Shown here: positions 1-11,102 of the stretch, in pieces | How positions within the stretch are numbered: the first letter of the stretch is position 1 | Layout of the letters: every line of letters starts with the position of its first letter | Origin: Diphasiastrum complanatum | Lineage: Eukaryota; Streptophyta; Lycopodiopsida; Lycopodiales; Lycopodiaceae | Assembly (NCBI GenBank): GCA_029204225.1 | Contig: CM055095.1 | Location: 17,285,233-17,349,232, forward strand | Reading direction: 5' to 3' | DNA: 64,000 nt | Position numbers and translations under genes: made by a program | Notes under the pieces: model-generated | What the model saw: only the letters and a program-made list of their open reading frames with translations | Told to the model about the DNA's origin: nothing | The model's database searches: none

Positions 1-773
1 TTCTTGCTAAATTTGTGTGTACATCAATTTTAACTATATATTTTGACAAGTGTATTTTGTCAATATCATTTAACATTCCTGTTAAAAAATTGCAAGTAAA
101 ATTTAATCGCTGATTAACGAATATGTCTTCTGCTAAGGAAATGTCTCAAAACATGTAGATTTATTTAATGTACAGTAGATATTATGTACTTAACATTCAG
201 ATTTGCAACATTGTGTGTTGAATATAACTTTTTTGTTTGTTTTTCTACGATTGTTCAAAGCACAATGCCTCCACAAGATAGCAAAAAGTTAAAGAAGATG
301 CAATATTAATACAAAAAGAAATCACAAAAAAGAGCACAAATGCTTGAGCCTTACTTAGTGGAACATCATCGTCATCAAGTTCTGGTGCCCAGCCTCGACC
401 TAAATCGTAGGTACTATATGTCTATTTGTTTAACACTTAAGATTGTATTTATACACATATAAATTAGCTCGTAACATTAAGCTAATCATTCTTGTAATTG
501 TAAAATGAAATTAGTATAAACAGAGGTACAATGAAAAAAACTATTGTGAGTGAAAACAATGCAAAAGATTGAAAATTTGAGAAAGACGAATAGTGGCGCA
601 ACATTTGTGGAAGCTTGGAAGCACATTGAGGAGCCCGACATGGATTTGGAGTTACATTTTGACTATTTAGTACTTTTCTTTCATACACACATTTATAATT
701 TTTTTGAAAAAAAAAAACTAATGCTTGTATAATGTTTCACTCTTGCAGAATAATATATTGGTGTCAATGTCTT
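1..773. other. AT-rich stretch with possible eroded exons
   Basis: No complete gene is visible. A short Lys-rich open stretch begins at 265 (MPPQDSKKLKKMQY, then a stop), and another at about 559-690 reads IENLRKTNSGATFVEAWKHI. The DNA between and after them is AT-rich and intron-like, including a pyrimidine tract ending in cttgcag at 748. The pattern could be decayed exons of a plant transposase-type gene (compare the exons at 62.9-63.6 kb), but the match is by style only. Confidence 0.25.
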
Positions 774-905
774 ATAACATGAATTTTATCAACATGAAGA
801 AATATCAATTTTGGATCCACAAGAAGGGTCATGCAGCCGTGGATTGTTGCCAGAACCTGAGAAACAAGTCAGCACAGAATAACAAGAGAACAATACAAAA
901 ACTGT
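774..905 (+). pseudogene. gag: Copia A1 gag nucleocapsid remnant
   Basis: Codons 803-850 read YQFWIHKKGHAAVDCC. This is a copia zinc knuckle (CX2CX4HX4C) in which the first two Cys are replaced (Q and I), while GH and the last Cys remain, so it could not bind zinc. No earlier gag is recognisable. The reading continues towards the protease at 930, where similarity to A2 becomes continuous (from about 900). Confidence 0.55.
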
Positions 906-929
906 TCGACCGCCTACATCTTTGAAGAC

Positions 930-1485
930 GTGTGTGCAACATCAACATCTGACACACATGAGGTGATTCTAGACTTAGGATCCACCTCACATTTCGTGAC
1001 ATCAAGACGAATCATGTCTGATTTCAAAAGTGCAGATTCTTCAAGATTCATAATTCTTGGAGATGGATCTAGACATCAAGTGAACGATATTGGTTCACTA
1101 TGCTTCAACACCAACGATAGAGACATACGACTCGAAGACGTTCTGTTCATGCCTACTCTGTAACAAGACTTGCTTTCTGTAGCAAGAATAGAGATGCAGG
1201 GATGCGTGTGACATTTTCTGATGAAACATGCAATGTGATTGATGCCAGTACCAATACTTTGATTGCCAAGACAGAAGGAAATGAAACCTATATCATCTGA
1301 AGGTACGCCTACTTGCAGATCAGGTGCATCAGACTCATGATGACCAGCCAGACACTCTGTGGCACAAGAGACTCTGCCACATGAACTCAATGGCACTTTA
1401 CCAAGCAAGCCATCATGGAGCAATAATAGGGGTCAGCATCTCGAATGCAACCAATTCGACCACCTGTGATGCATGTTTGAAAGGC
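930..1485 (+). pseudogene. pol: Copia A1 protease and GAG-pre-integrase remnant
   Basis: The aspartic protease active site appears as DLGSTSHFVT near residue 17, where copia proteases usually have DSGATxH; the Ser is lost here. A downstream GDGSRH motif is retained. A stop follows at about 1162. After a frame change, the GAG-pre-integrase region is seen at 1324-1485, with LWHKRLCHMN and CDACLKGK, the zinc-binding His/His and Cys/Cys pairs preceding the integrase. The segment is collinear with 33790-34370 in A2. It is non-functional because of the stop and frameshifts. Confidence 0.75.
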
Positions 1486-2545
1486 AAGATGTCATGCACT
1501 CCATTCATCAAAGACTCCTACAGAATGACCAAGATTCTGGAGCTAGTGCATTCTGACATCTATGGACCATTCAACGTGATCTCAATAGGAGGCTCAAAGT
1601 ATTATATCACCATCATTGATGATTATAGCAAATTTGTCAAAGTGTATTTTATTCAAAACAAATCTGAAGCACTTGATAAATTCATAGAATATGTGAATTA
1701 GACTGAGAGATGTACAAGCAGCAAAGTGAACCAGATCAAAATAGATCGAGGTGGTGAATACATCTCAAATTGCTTCATAGACTTCTACAATGATCGTGGC
1801 ATCATTCACAGAAGAACTGCAGCCTACACACCGCAGCACAATAGTGTTACTGAATGAAAGAACAAGACCCTGATGAAAGCAGCCAGATGCATGATGGCCT
1901 ACTTGAAAGCTCCAAGGGCACTGTGGGCTGAAGCAGTGGCTATAGCCACATACATCCAGAACAGAACAGGCAAGTCTGGTGTCCCTCATATGACACCACA
2001 TGAGCTATGGTGGGGTAGAAAGCCCAATCTATCTCACGTCAGAATTTTTGGCTGTGCAGCTTATGCACATATTCCTGATAAGCTTCGAAAGAAGCTTGAT
2101 GAGAAAGCCGAACAGGGATTTCTGGTAGTTTATGACAACAATTCGTCATACTACAGAGTATATGCCAGACACGAACACTGTGAAAACAGTGAGAGATGTC
2201 AGATTCAATGAGAGCAGGACAATGGCCAATGACGATCCTATCAACTACGAAGTTCTGGAGAGACAGTACTATGACCTGCCGCCAATGACAGAGGGAGTAG
2301 AGGACGAACACGAAAAAGAAGATTTTTGAGTCGCCTCCCATTTGAACGATGAATTTGACGAAGAAATATTTGAGAGGCAGCCTGTTGCCGCAGTTCTTGT
2401 AAACCAAGCTGGTTCCGGATCGAGCAGAGCAGACAAAAGTAAAGACATAGCTGTTCCAAGAGGATCCCAGAAGGTCGACAAGACCACGAAGAGTGCTAGC
2501 AAGATATGTGCCAGGTAGCTCAGCTTCCACATTAGAAGAGTTCTG
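1486..2545 (+). pseudogene. pol: Copia A1 integrase remnant
   Basis: The rve integrase core is seen as LVHSDIYGPF (first catalytic Asp), IDDYSKF, then IDRGGEYIS (second Asp). A stop at about 1700 separates the first two blocks. The catalytic Glu block reads TEXKNKTLM, with a TGA where A2 has ERKNRT. The C-terminal part (ARCMMAYLKAPRALWAEAVA, GRKPNLSHVRIFGCAAYAH) is typical copia. Two stops and a late frameshift near 2170 make it a pseudogene. It normally inserts the cDNA into host DNA. Confidence 0.8.
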
Positions 2546-2548
2546 CGG

Positions 2549-2739
2549 ATTCCATTAGGGCCCTTTTTGGACTCAAAAAGGGCCTCTTCACTAATTAAAA
2601 TTTAGTGTTAATGATGACATGTATACCAATAAGAGAGTGACAATTGAGATGGAATGGTCCATATGACATGGCACATCCAATGGTAAAATAGATCTCCAAA
2701 TTCTAACCCTCCTCTAACTCTACTTGCTCAATTCAAAAT
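2549..2739 (+). other. Foreign ~190-bp insert with nested hairpins
   Basis: Comparison with A2 (35370-35560) shows that the linker between integrase and RT has been replaced here. The replacement starts with a perfect 11-bp inverted repeat (ggccctttttg / caaaaagggcc, about 2561-2586, 4-nt loop), followed by a second short inverted repeat cactaa...ttagtg. It could be the end of a MITE or filler from break repair. No matching second terminus was found. Confidence 0.4.
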
Positions 2740-3775
2740 ACAAGACAAGACTAATAGTGAAAGGTTTCTCTCAGAGATATGGTATTGACTACTCTGAAAC
2801 CTTCTCTCGTGTCATCAAACATTTGTCCCTATATCTGTTATTTGCATATGCAGCAGCTTATGACCTCAGGATCCAAATTGTGGACGAGAAGATAGCCTTC
2901 TTGCATGGAAAACTAAACGAAGAGGTCTACATGGATCAACCCCTAGGATATGTCTCGAATTCACTTCCTGACTATGCATGCAGAATGCACAGAAGTATCT
3001 ACGATCTGAAACAATCAGCCTGACAATGGTACAAGAAGAAAGATCAAGCCCTGAAATCATTAGATTCAAGCCTCTGTTGGCTGATTCTAATGTATATGTC
3101 AGAGTTACAGATGGGCAAATCATCATAGTGGCTGTATATGTGGACGACACTCTGATACTTTGCAGGAGTGAGCAGCTAATTGCTGAAGTAAAGGCACACA
3201 TCTCGAAACATTTCGAGATAGTGGATTTGGGAGAGCCCATGTGTTACCTAGGCTTACAGATTGAAAGGGACTACGAGGGAGGTAAGTTATACCTTCACCA
3301 GTCTAGATACACCCAGAAGATCCTAGAGGACTTTGGGATGCTGAACTGCAAAGGAGCGAATACTCCAATGCTCGCAGGGATGGTGCTGACAAATGATGAC
3401 TGTCCAAAGACTGAGAAAGAGAGAGAACAAATGCAGCTCACACCTTACAGGAAACTGATAGGATCACTGATGTACCTTGTTGACAACACACATCCTGATA
3501 TTGCTTATGCAGTATTCAAGATGAGCCAATTTTGCACCAATCCAGGCTTGACACATTGGAAAATTGCAAAACAAATTTTGCAATATCTTCAATTAACGAG
3601 GGATTATGGCCTGTGTTATTGTCGTGGTGCAAGTTTCAAGATACTTTCCTACAATGATGCTAGCTGGGCATCTCTCAAGGACGTTTGTAAAAGCATCTCA
3701 GGAGGATGCACCATCGCATCAGGAGCAGCAGTTCTCTGGGTTAGCAAGAAGCAGACCATGTGGACGAAGTAGAGT
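2724..3775 (+). pseudogene. pol: Copia A1 reverse transcriptase remnant
   Basis: RVT_2-type RT: the [23 protein letters not shown] block opens it, with FLHGKLNEEVYMDQPLGYV at about 2900-2950. The catalytic YVDD is intact at 3137-3148 (VYVDDTLILC). The C-terminal part continues as YLGLQIERDY, LIGSLMYLVDNTHPDIAYAV. A TGA at about 3021 and a frameshift split the reading just before the catalytic block. It copies element RNA into cDNA when intact. A2 carries the same catalytic motif at 35958-35969. Confidence 0.85.
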
Positions 3776-4118
3776 ATGTAGCAGCAGCAAAGATGGCCAA
3801 TGAGATAATCTTGCTAAGGCAGTTCCTGGACGAATTGGACGAAATAAAGAATGAGCCCCTGGTCTTGCAGATGGACAACACCTCTGAAATACACCTGACG
3901 AAAGATATCGTGTTCCATTCCAGAACAAAGCACATTGCAATCAAGTATCACTTGATCAGGGATCTAATTGAAAAGAAGATGCTGCAGACCACCTTCATCG
4001 GAATGAAAGACATGGTTGCTGACATCTTCACCAAAGCTTTGGACAAAGGAGACTTTGAGAGACAGAGGAGCTATCTCGAAATTGTAAAGCTATCATGCTT
4101 TGAGAGGGAGCTGAAGAA
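3760..4118 (+). pseudogene. pol: Copia A1 RNase H
   Basis: The reading VEYVAAAKMANEIIWL-type block, then LQMDNTSEIHLTKD, FHSRTKHIAIKYH and MVADIFTKALDKG, is the classic copia RNase H. It ends at the polypurine tract and runs a few codons into the LTR. It is continuous for about 120 codons, but it is cut off from RT by a stop at about 3770, so it is not functional on its own. Confidence 0.85.
4101..4111 (+). promoter_or_regulatory. Polypurine tract of copia A1
   Basis: The purine run tgagagggagc lies directly before the LTR start TGAAG at 4112, the expected place for the plus-strand primer. The same run precedes the A2 LTR at 36949. Confidence 0.7.
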
Positions 4119-4843
4119 ACAAAATGTCTATGTTTACAAAGCCTTGCTAGCTTTCAGCCCTCAGCCTGACGAAGATATTCGCAAACACAAAAGTCAGGAG
4201 ACACGAAACACGAAAAGTTTCACGAACACGAAAGTCAAAGGAGACGAAGACGAACGGTTCATGAACACAAAAGATTCACGAACGAGAATCTTTTGCAGTC
4301 TATCATGAGAATCTTTTGCTGTCCAGTACGAGATAAAGGCAAACGAGCAAAACAAAACCAACGACATGACACAAAAAATGTCAAAAAATTAGTTTTGCCT
4401 TTCACACTCCAAAGAGTACCAGCAATTCTATTTATGATCTGTGGATTCAATTGTCCGCTAGTAAAGCGAGACGATTGCTCGTGAGAGAACCATGTTTCTC
4501 CCATGCCAACGCACTGCGTGGATTTGCATGCAGTGCTTGAAGAAATCAGAGAAAGGTCAATATAGATGATTTTCTTGTTGTGTCTGGTCTCGAATGCAAA
4601 TGCGTCTGCTATTAATCGTGTGTCTGAGTTTTTTTTGTTCATTTGAATTTCGCACCTTGGTTGAAATTATGTTGAATGCTGCATTAATTTTATAAACGTA
4701 GATCAACAATGCATGACTACATTTTGGAGGACTGTAGGAGTGATTCAGCTGGCAGCGATCGCATCTGAACTCCATCTGAGTCGCAAGAGGATCGTGGTTC
4801 CTTTGTGAAAGCTTCATGACCGATTCTCGATCACCTTTCATCA
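4112..4843 (+). repeat. Copia A 3' LTR (internally deleted)
   Basis: It starts TGAAGAAACAAAA and ends CTTTCATCA, fixed by comparison with the solo LTR at 13153-14344. At 732 bp it lacks about 450 bp present in that copy (missing between accagca and attct, near 4420). It contains several repeats of a gaacacgaaag-type motif near its start. Confidence 0.8.
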
Positions 4844-5429
4844 TTCCTTTTGGCTAAGCCATTAGACTGAGGACTATAAGGGGTGATGAATTGCTGCTCA
4901 ATGCCTTGGCTTTGGCAGTACTCCTTAAACATGGTAGAGATATATTCTCCACCATTGTCTGACCTTAGGGCCTTGATTGTCCTTCCAGTCTCCTTTTCTA
5001 CACACTCCTTGAAGATTTTGAAGCAGTTGAAGGCTTCTGATGTCTTCTTTATAAAGCACACCATAGTCCTTCTGAAAAAGTCATCAGTAAAAGTTACAAA
5101 TTACTTTGTATCCTTCAGCGAAGGATTTTTCATCGGGCCACAAATGTTTGACAATGTCTAACAATCCTCTTGCAATATGCTGATGGCTTGATTTAAATGG
5201 TTTCCTAGTTTGTTTACCAACTAGACAGTCTTGACAGACATGTAACTCGACTTTATCACAAAGATAGTCGAGATCAAGAACAATAGATTGTCTAGACATT
5301 TGTTGTACAGTAGCTTGATTCAAGTGACCAAGTCTATAATGCCAAAGTAAACTTTTATTTGTGTGAATAGAAGTGTTGAACGCCTGACTAGAGGCATAAA
5401 AACAATGACTTAATTTATACAAGTATTTA
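4844..5429 (-). pseudogene. pol: Copia C1 integrase and GAG-pre-integrase fragment
   Basis: Reading from 5422 down: LYKLSHCFYASS, then LLWHYRLGHLNQATV and CQDCLVGKQTRKPF (GAG-pre-integrase). After a frame break come ALRSDNGGEYIS and PYSPQSNGLAKRN (integrase). In the last block the catalytic Glu of the usual AERKNRT is Lys. Copy C2 has the same Lys, so the lesion predates duplication. The fragment is bounded by the A1 LTR on the left and the G1 LTR on the right. Confidence 0.8.
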
Positions 5430-6521
5430 TGTTCACAGATTCACTGCCTCTGTGAACACGGCTTTGTCTCTTTTCTTTCTTTTATTGCTTCTGACGTTAT
5501 AGTTTGTTATGGATTATCTTCTTGTTAGAACAGTCAACAGCAGAAGCGTCTCTCAGTTTCAATGTATTTTCCAACCTATCATGGGAGAACAGTTTGATAC
5601 TCAGTTACATGCATACACTAGCCATGTAACCATATACAGCTCAAGATGATCAATGTTCAGAGCAGGGAGCAAACCTACACTAACTAATGAATCAAAGAAC
5701 AATCAAGAACTAGATTAGCTATTGAAAACAAGACTCAAGAAACAAGAAACAAGAACAAGAAACAAGTATTCTAGCTGCATTTTAACAATCTAAGAATCAA
5801 GAAACACTCATCACTTGATGCTTAGATTACTCAGGAACAATCAAGAACTGGATTGTACAGAGATATGCAAGAATCACACCACAAATCCAGCCTATTTAGT
5901 TTACTTGAATGCTGGCTCCTACATTAATCCACAAGAAAACAAGAAAGCTAATCCACTCTACAAAAGCAGCAAATCTAATCCACTCTACAGTCCACAACCA
6001 CACACAAAAGGAGGGAAGGGCAAGATCATAAATGCATCACTCAAGAAACAAACACGATCAAGGAGCTCAATGGTTGCACCAAACTCATGAAGGCTCTTCT
6101 CATTTCAGCATGGAGTTGATACAAATCACAAAAAGCTCTTCACAAAGAGGGAGTCTCTTAAATAAGCAAGAGAGCTCCTTAGGTGGCATCCTAGTGGAAT
6201 TTTCACATTTCACAAATTACAAGTGGAATAATGCTCTCCACTAGAAGTCACCATCAAAAGGTGGCTCACTCTACTTTCTTTAAGAGGGGTCTACTTGCAT
6301 TTATTACATTTGCCTAGAAATACTAGTTCCTACATGGTCATTCCATCTTCGGGATTCACCATGAGGCTTACACAGTTCTTGCATGTCTTTCCTAGCTGGT
6401 ATTTCTCGGCTCTCAGTCTTCATTAGTCTCGTCTTCTCAGAGACCTCCTCAGTCTAAGGTGAGAGGTGCTCTTGAGTCGCTCTGTCCGAGTATCTTGGGG
6501 ATTTGTTAGAATCAGCCAACA
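5430..6521 (-). repeat. G1 3' LTR
   Basis: This 1092-bp segment runs tgttcacag...cagccaaca on the plus strand, so on the element strand it begins TGTTGGCTG and ends CTGTGAACA (TG...CA). Its partner is the 1005-bp LTR at 44939-45943. The two differ by small indels and substitutions, so they come from different insertions. The polypurine tract lies immediately upstream on the element strand. Confidence 0.85.
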
Positions 6522-6535
6522 TTATCCCACCCCTA
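6522..6535 (-). promoter_or_regulatory. G1 polypurine tract
   Basis: On the minus strand AGGGGTGGGATAA directly precedes the LTR start TGTTGG, the normal position of the plus-strand primer. Confidence 0.7.
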
Positions 6536-6929
6536 ATGTGTTGCAGGACCCACTGCAACTCATATTGGACGATGTCGCTCCACTTTGCATTGGCATCTTC
6601 GATCGTCACTTGGAAAGCATAGATCCTCGTTCGCTTGTATAAAACCAAGTGCTTATTGTCGCCAGTCTTTATCACAAAAACTACAACTTGCATGCTCGAG
6701 TGCTTTCCATGTGTCTCTATGTTTAGTCACTTGTATCTGCCATTGACGATTTCATCTTTGGTTTCTTGGCAGATTTCATCTTTGGTTTCTTCTGGGAGGT
6801 CTGTATCCTCCATTTGCCTCTGGGAGTTTCCGTGGTTCTTCTCTCAGTTGAAGTTCCAGTCTTGTTGATGCTCTTTTCTAATAGGTAGCACAAATCTTGG
6901 TTATCAGTCTTAAGGGGATGGACTCATCA

Positions 6930-7378
6930 TCAAAAAATGGTGGTAGAAATAGTTTTGAATGGACGGTTTGGTAACGATGAGGAAACATGATGAAGGCTTG
7001 GTGACAAGGTGAAGAAACTGATAGTTCTACGGTTGCAGTCTTGGACCCTTGCAATGTCGAGCTTCAACCACCACTTGTTGGGTGAGGAGCTTGCTTTATT
7101 TGCAGGTTCACGGATGTCTTCATCTTTCATTTTTTGCAGCTCTTTCTTTTGATCCATTACTTTTGGATCTCTTTGGGCTTCATAAAAGGGGATTCAAGTA
7201 TCATTACTCCATAGAGTTTCTTTTGATCAAGATCGATCTGACTCATGTGTTGTTTAAGTTTTGTCCTTTCCTCCTCAGCTTCCTGGATCTTTCTTTTTAT
7301 TTCTTCTAGCTGCTTTGCCTGCTTTTGTAGGTCTTTTTCGGCTGAACAACCAATATAGGTGGTGGTTGGTCTCCACAA
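6930..7378 (-). pseudogene. G1 coiled-coil ORF region
   Basis: The frame from 7378 to 7157 encodes a highly charged helix (AEKDLQKQAKQLEEIKRKIQ, EAEEERTKLKQHMSQIDLDQ) with heptad-like spacing, so a coiled coil is likely. The open frame down to 6930 is Lys/Glu-rich at first (MDQKKELQKMKDEDI). G2 carries the start of the same region (40346-40700). No enzyme motif is visible. It occupies the place where pol would be in an autonomous element, and its function is unknown. Confidence 0.45.
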
Positions 7379-7884
7379 GACACTTGCAATGATCTATCAG
7401 CTGCTTCGGTAAGACTATCAAAAACTGGGAATTTCTCAAAAGAACAGTAAACTGATGATAAACAAACAGATGGAAGGGAGGGTGGTGGTGACAACGGTAG
7501 ATGGTGTGGACGATAGACATGCGAATGGGCGTAGAAGTATGGCAAGAGGTTGGTTGAAGAAGGAGACTGATTTTCCAATGCTTGTGTTTCTCTTTCTGAA
7601 GGATCTTCGTCACAACTGGGGTACTTCTTCTGATTGAGTCTCTTTGGATTGCCCATCTGTCTTCTTAGCTTTGTCGTTTTCATATTTTGACTTGTGACCT
7701 TGGCTGTCGATCTTGCTGGTGTTGTTGTTGGCAGCATAGCTGCTCCAGTGGATCCAAGCAGATCCACTCTCTCCTCCCCCCCCAAAAAAAAAAAAATCTG
7801 TTGGTGGGGATGTTGTTGCTGGTGACTGTTCATGCTCAGGATTGGATCGGCGTGTGGAACATGTAGTTGAAACTCGTTGAACAT
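7306..7884 (-). CDS. G1 unidentified Pro/Gln-rich ORF
   Basis: This 192-codon open frame is rich in Pro, Ser and Gln (for example SHVYRPHHLPLSPPPSLPS) and has no recognised domain. It overlaps the coiled-coil frame at its end. The equivalent G2 segment (40624-41074) is collinear but carries deletions and frame changes, which argues that this is not a conserved protein. A C8A13-type homopolymer at about 7778-7797 lies within it. It may simply be open by chance inside the element. Confidence 0.3.
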   Translation of the reverse strand: MFNEFQLHVPHADPILSMNSHQQQHPHQQIFFFLGGEERVDLLGSTGAAMLPTTTPARSTAKVTSQNMKTTKLRRQMGNPKRLNQKKYPSCDEDPSERETQALENQSPSSTNLLPYFYAHSHVYRPHHLPLSPPPSLPSVCLSSVYCSFEKFPVFDSLTEAADRSLQVSCGDQPPPILVVQPKKTYKSRQSS

Positions 7885-8767
7885 GTGACTGGACTAAAGA
7901 TTGAACAACTTCTAACTAAATGTGTTTCGATCTTGCTGTAGTTGACTCAAAGAATAATATGGCAATGAGGTGCAGGAATCAGCTCTAACTTGTCATGGAT
8001 AAATAATATTTCTCAAAAATTTGAAACAACTATACATGGTAATCTGAAGATAAATAGATGAATGAAAATGTGTTCTGGAGATGCTCTACAGAAGACTCTC
8101 GTGCAGTAGCTATTCCTCATGCAAAAATCAGTCACACAAAATAGGTGAAGAGAAACAAGGAAATAAACAAATGTTACAGATAGTGAGAACTGTATAGCAC
8201 TTGTCGAACAAAACTTGCATTCATCAACATTGATAATGTACCTTGATAGTTGCAATATTTCAGTTGTTTTGTAGAGTAATGTGACTTACTCTGACATGCC
8301 CTTGTCAAAACAAGACAGGGTTGGTGACACTAAAATCTATCATCATGGATAACAGATGTTGTAAGATATAGCGTGAGATGCAGGTATGGTTGAGGTACTA
8401 TGTCCTGAGGACCTCGTCGAACAAGAGATTGAGAACCGATTCTCTAAGTGGATTTCTGAATCCTAGATTTATTGTGTATTGGCACATTGGAAATCTTATC
8501 AGCATGTGGAAAGACTAATAGATTTGAGGTTGTAGAAGGGGAGAAAAACTGTCAATTCCCTATGGAGGTTGCTCTTGGTTGGACATTGTAGCAGATGACG
8601 GAATATCAGTTTTACTTTCTTTCGACAAGGACTCATTTTAGATTGTCTTTTTGCATTATGGTACTGGCATATTGGACGATGATCTAGAAGTTTACAAGAA
8701 ACTTCTCGATCGAGCAGCAGATTTAACTGTTGGTTGCTATGGTGCTCATGTTGTTGTCGTGAAGATT
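7885..8767 (-). other. G1 internal non-coding spacer
   Basis: About 0.9 kb between gag and the coiled-coil region. No domain is recognised on either strand. It is collinear with 41075-41880 in G2 with only small differences, so it is an inherited part of the element. Confidence 0.5.
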
Positions 8768-9870
8768 CTATTGTGATTCATAACTGACGTGACGGGCAAG
8801 TAGGATCTTAGCGTGTTGCTTTGGACAGTCTTTGAAATTGTGTTTTCTTATACAGTCGGGACACCTGGTACTTGGTCTTGACTGGACAATCAACCATGAA
8901 GTGGCCAGTTTCACCATAGATAAAGCATCTGGTGTGCAGTGGCCCTTGTATAATTGCATAGCCATCTTGTATGGCTAGTGGGTTTGGACTTTCTGATGGA
9001 TAGTCAGGATAAGGCAAGGCATTTCCAGATTGAGATGGGTGTTCTTCATATTGTTGAGCTGTATGTGCTTGGATAGGTCGATATGAAGGACAAGCATCAA
9101 TAGGATGCATAGCCCGACAGTGTGGGCACCATATTGTTTTTTGTTTATAAGGTACCTGTGCAGGGTTTGACTGACCAAGCATACTGCTTTGGATAGACTT
9201 CAGGGTAGTTTGAAACTCATTGGTGAGTTTCTCCATTTGAAGTTGGTGTTGCTTATTAAGCAACTCCAACTAGGATTTCCAAAGCTGATCTCGGGTGTCC
9301 TCGATCGGTTTTGACTCATGGACAGGAGCACGTGGTGCTAGCCTTTCCCTGGATTCGTCAACATCTAATCCTTCATCTTCTTCCTTGATGGCATCAGACA
9401 TAGCTAATTTGAGGCTCATATATTCATCATTGGATTTAAGATCACGTCTAATCCATCTTGGAAGGTCGACTAAGAACTAGATGATGAGCATCTGTTCAGA
9501 GGATTGTTCTTGTACTTGACTTTTGAGATGTATGAAACGCTCAATATAGTCTCGTACTCATTCGTATTTTGTCATTTTGATATTACTTAGCTTGACAAAA
9601 GAGCTTTCTATCAAGCAAAATGGCTTGAAGTGTTTGATAAAGGCCTCCTTCAAGAATGAGCAGTCACGTTTATCTTCACGATCAAGGTTAAAAGACCATT
9701 CTCGTGCTCGATCGATCATGGTCATCGAGAAGAGTTGAATCATGGCGTCGGGTGATGTCTCGCCATATACATCACATGCATTCTCAAAGATTTGCAAAAA
9801 TCTTTGGGGGTCCGAACTACCGTCAAACTTTGGTAGATCTAGTTTGGGTGTACATCTCTCATTATGAGCA
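8768..9870 (-). pseudogene. gag: G1 gag (Ty3/gypsy-like) with zinc knuckles
   Basis: Reading downward from about 9870: PKLDLPKFDGSSDPQRFLQ, then a capsid-like block (FSMTMIDRAREWSFNLDRED, FIKHFKPF), which is typical retrotransposon gag. After stops comes a helical stretch (LLNKQHQLQMEKLTNEFQTT) and three zinc knuckles: CPHCRAMHPIDAC (CX2CX3HX4C, intact), CFIYGETGHFMVDC (second Cys changed to Tyr) and, after a frameshift, CPDCIRKHNFKDC (intact). Several stops break the frame. Gag packages element RNA. G2 has lesions in different fingers. Confidence 0.75.
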
Positions 9871-10389
9871 TTGTGGGTAGAAGGGACTCCATTAAGGTTG
9901 GTTCTGACATGGGATGTTTCAACACCATGAACATGGGTTCTAGCTCGTGAGGACTCAACTCTATCATGTTCTTGGCTCTCGAATGGGTTTGTGGATGGCT
10001 CCTGTGTTTGGGCCTACATTTTGTAGAACCTATGACATCTGATCTGTTCAGTTGTAGGGGTCCTTATCTCGTATGGATAATCATCTGGGATTGAGGATCT
10101 GTATGTTGGTCCATGGGGTACTGTTGTGTCATTTTGTGTTGGGTATGTGTTTTCGGTGTTTTTGGATTTTTTAGGGTGTTGAAGGAAGTGAAGGTGATGA
10201 CTCAGTATGAAAAGGGCTTTCTATTGGTATGAGTTTTATATTTTAAATTTTTTTTTGTGTTCATGCCTCTATTTTTTTGTTTTTTTTGTTTTTTTTGTTT
10301 TAGTCTCTAAGGCTGTGGGGAGATGGTGGTTCAGTCAGAATGTCAATCGGAGGTGTCGACTGAAAGTTATGTGGTTTGGCATGGAGTGG
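9871..10389 (-). other. G1 gag leader and start of upstream repeat unit
   Basis: This probably holds the degraded N-terminal gag frame (G2 has an open frame at 43206-42952 here) and, from about 10190 upward, T-rich DNA. The sequence gactcagtatgaaaagggct at 10200 recurs at 11119, which marks the larger repeat unit of the leader. Confidence 0.45.
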
Positions 10390-11102
10390 GTCGGTTGAGA
10401 TGGCGAGGAACACTGTCGGTCAAGATTGGACTCAGACCCGTCAGTCGAGATCAGACGCGAACTCGTCCATCGAGATCGGACGCGAACCTGTCGGTCGAGA
10501 TCGGACACAAACCCGTCGGTCAAGATCGGACGCGAACTCATCGGTCAAGATCTCAGACAGGCGTCGGTTGAGATGGAAGTGGAGGGCATCGATTGAGAAG
10601 GAAGTAGAGGGCGTCGCTTGAGATGGAACTGGAGGGCGTCGGCTGAGATGGAACTGGAGGACGTCAGTTGAGATGGAAGTGGAGGGCGTCGGTTGAGATG
10701 GAAGTGGAGGGTGTCGGTTGAGATGGAAGTGGAGGGCGTCACCTGAGATGTAACTAAAGGCCGTCAGTTGAGATAGGACTGAAGGCCATCGGTTGAGATC
10801 CGAGAGATGGGCGTCGGTTGAGATCTAACTGATGGGCTTCGGTTGAGATTAGACTGATGGCCATCGGTTGAGATAAGTCTGAAGGCCGTCGGTTGAGATA
10901 GAATTGAAGGCTGTCGATTGAGATCTGAGGGATGGGCGTCGGTTGAGATCTAACTGGAGGCCATCGGTTGAGATGAGATTGTAGCGCAATGGTTGAGGTG
11001 TGAGAGATGGCTCTGGTGCCGATTGAGATGGAACTGTGGCTGAGCTGGGAATGGAGCGTGAAGCGTCTGTTGAGAAGTGCGATTTGCGGTAAGCCGGTTT
11101 GA
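10390..11102 (-). repeat. 25-bp minisatellite in G1 leader, first array
   Basis: Tandem 25-bp units of the form ggttgagatggaagtggagg + gcgtc. Units fall into ordered sub-types: first cggacgcgaac-type, then ggaagtggagg-type, then aggactgaagg, ccgagagatgg and ctaactgatgg types. The same order of types recurs at 43490-43990 and 44270-44760, so the array has been inherited as a block. As 25 is not a multiple of 3, open antisense frames across it need not be genes. Confidence 0.85.

Larger units (their letters stand above)
774..4843 (+). mobile_element. Copia A1: degenerate Ty1/copia retrotransposon with 3' LTR
   Basis: Domain order is nucleocapsid, protease, GAG-pre-integrase, integrase, RT, RNase H, which is the Ty1/copia order, followed by a polypurine tract and a 3' LTR beginning TGAAG at 4112. 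The 5' LTR and most of gag are absent. A close relative (A2) lies at 33241-37954. The element is dead: stops interrupt protease, integrase and RT, and about 190 bp of foreign sequence replaces the integrase-RT linker. Its 3' end is inserted in copia C1, whose sequence resumes at 4844 with ttcct. The same 5-bp word flanks the A solo LTR in C2. Confidence 0.85.

Noticed and set aside
7306-7884. Host gene for a Pro-rich protein
   Set aside because: It lies inside G1 and its counterpart in G2 is disrupted by deletions.
10390-11070. 25-bp tandem repeats considered as a CRISPR array
   Set aside because: The units are contiguous without unique spacers, grade into each other, and lie in the leader of a plant LTR element.
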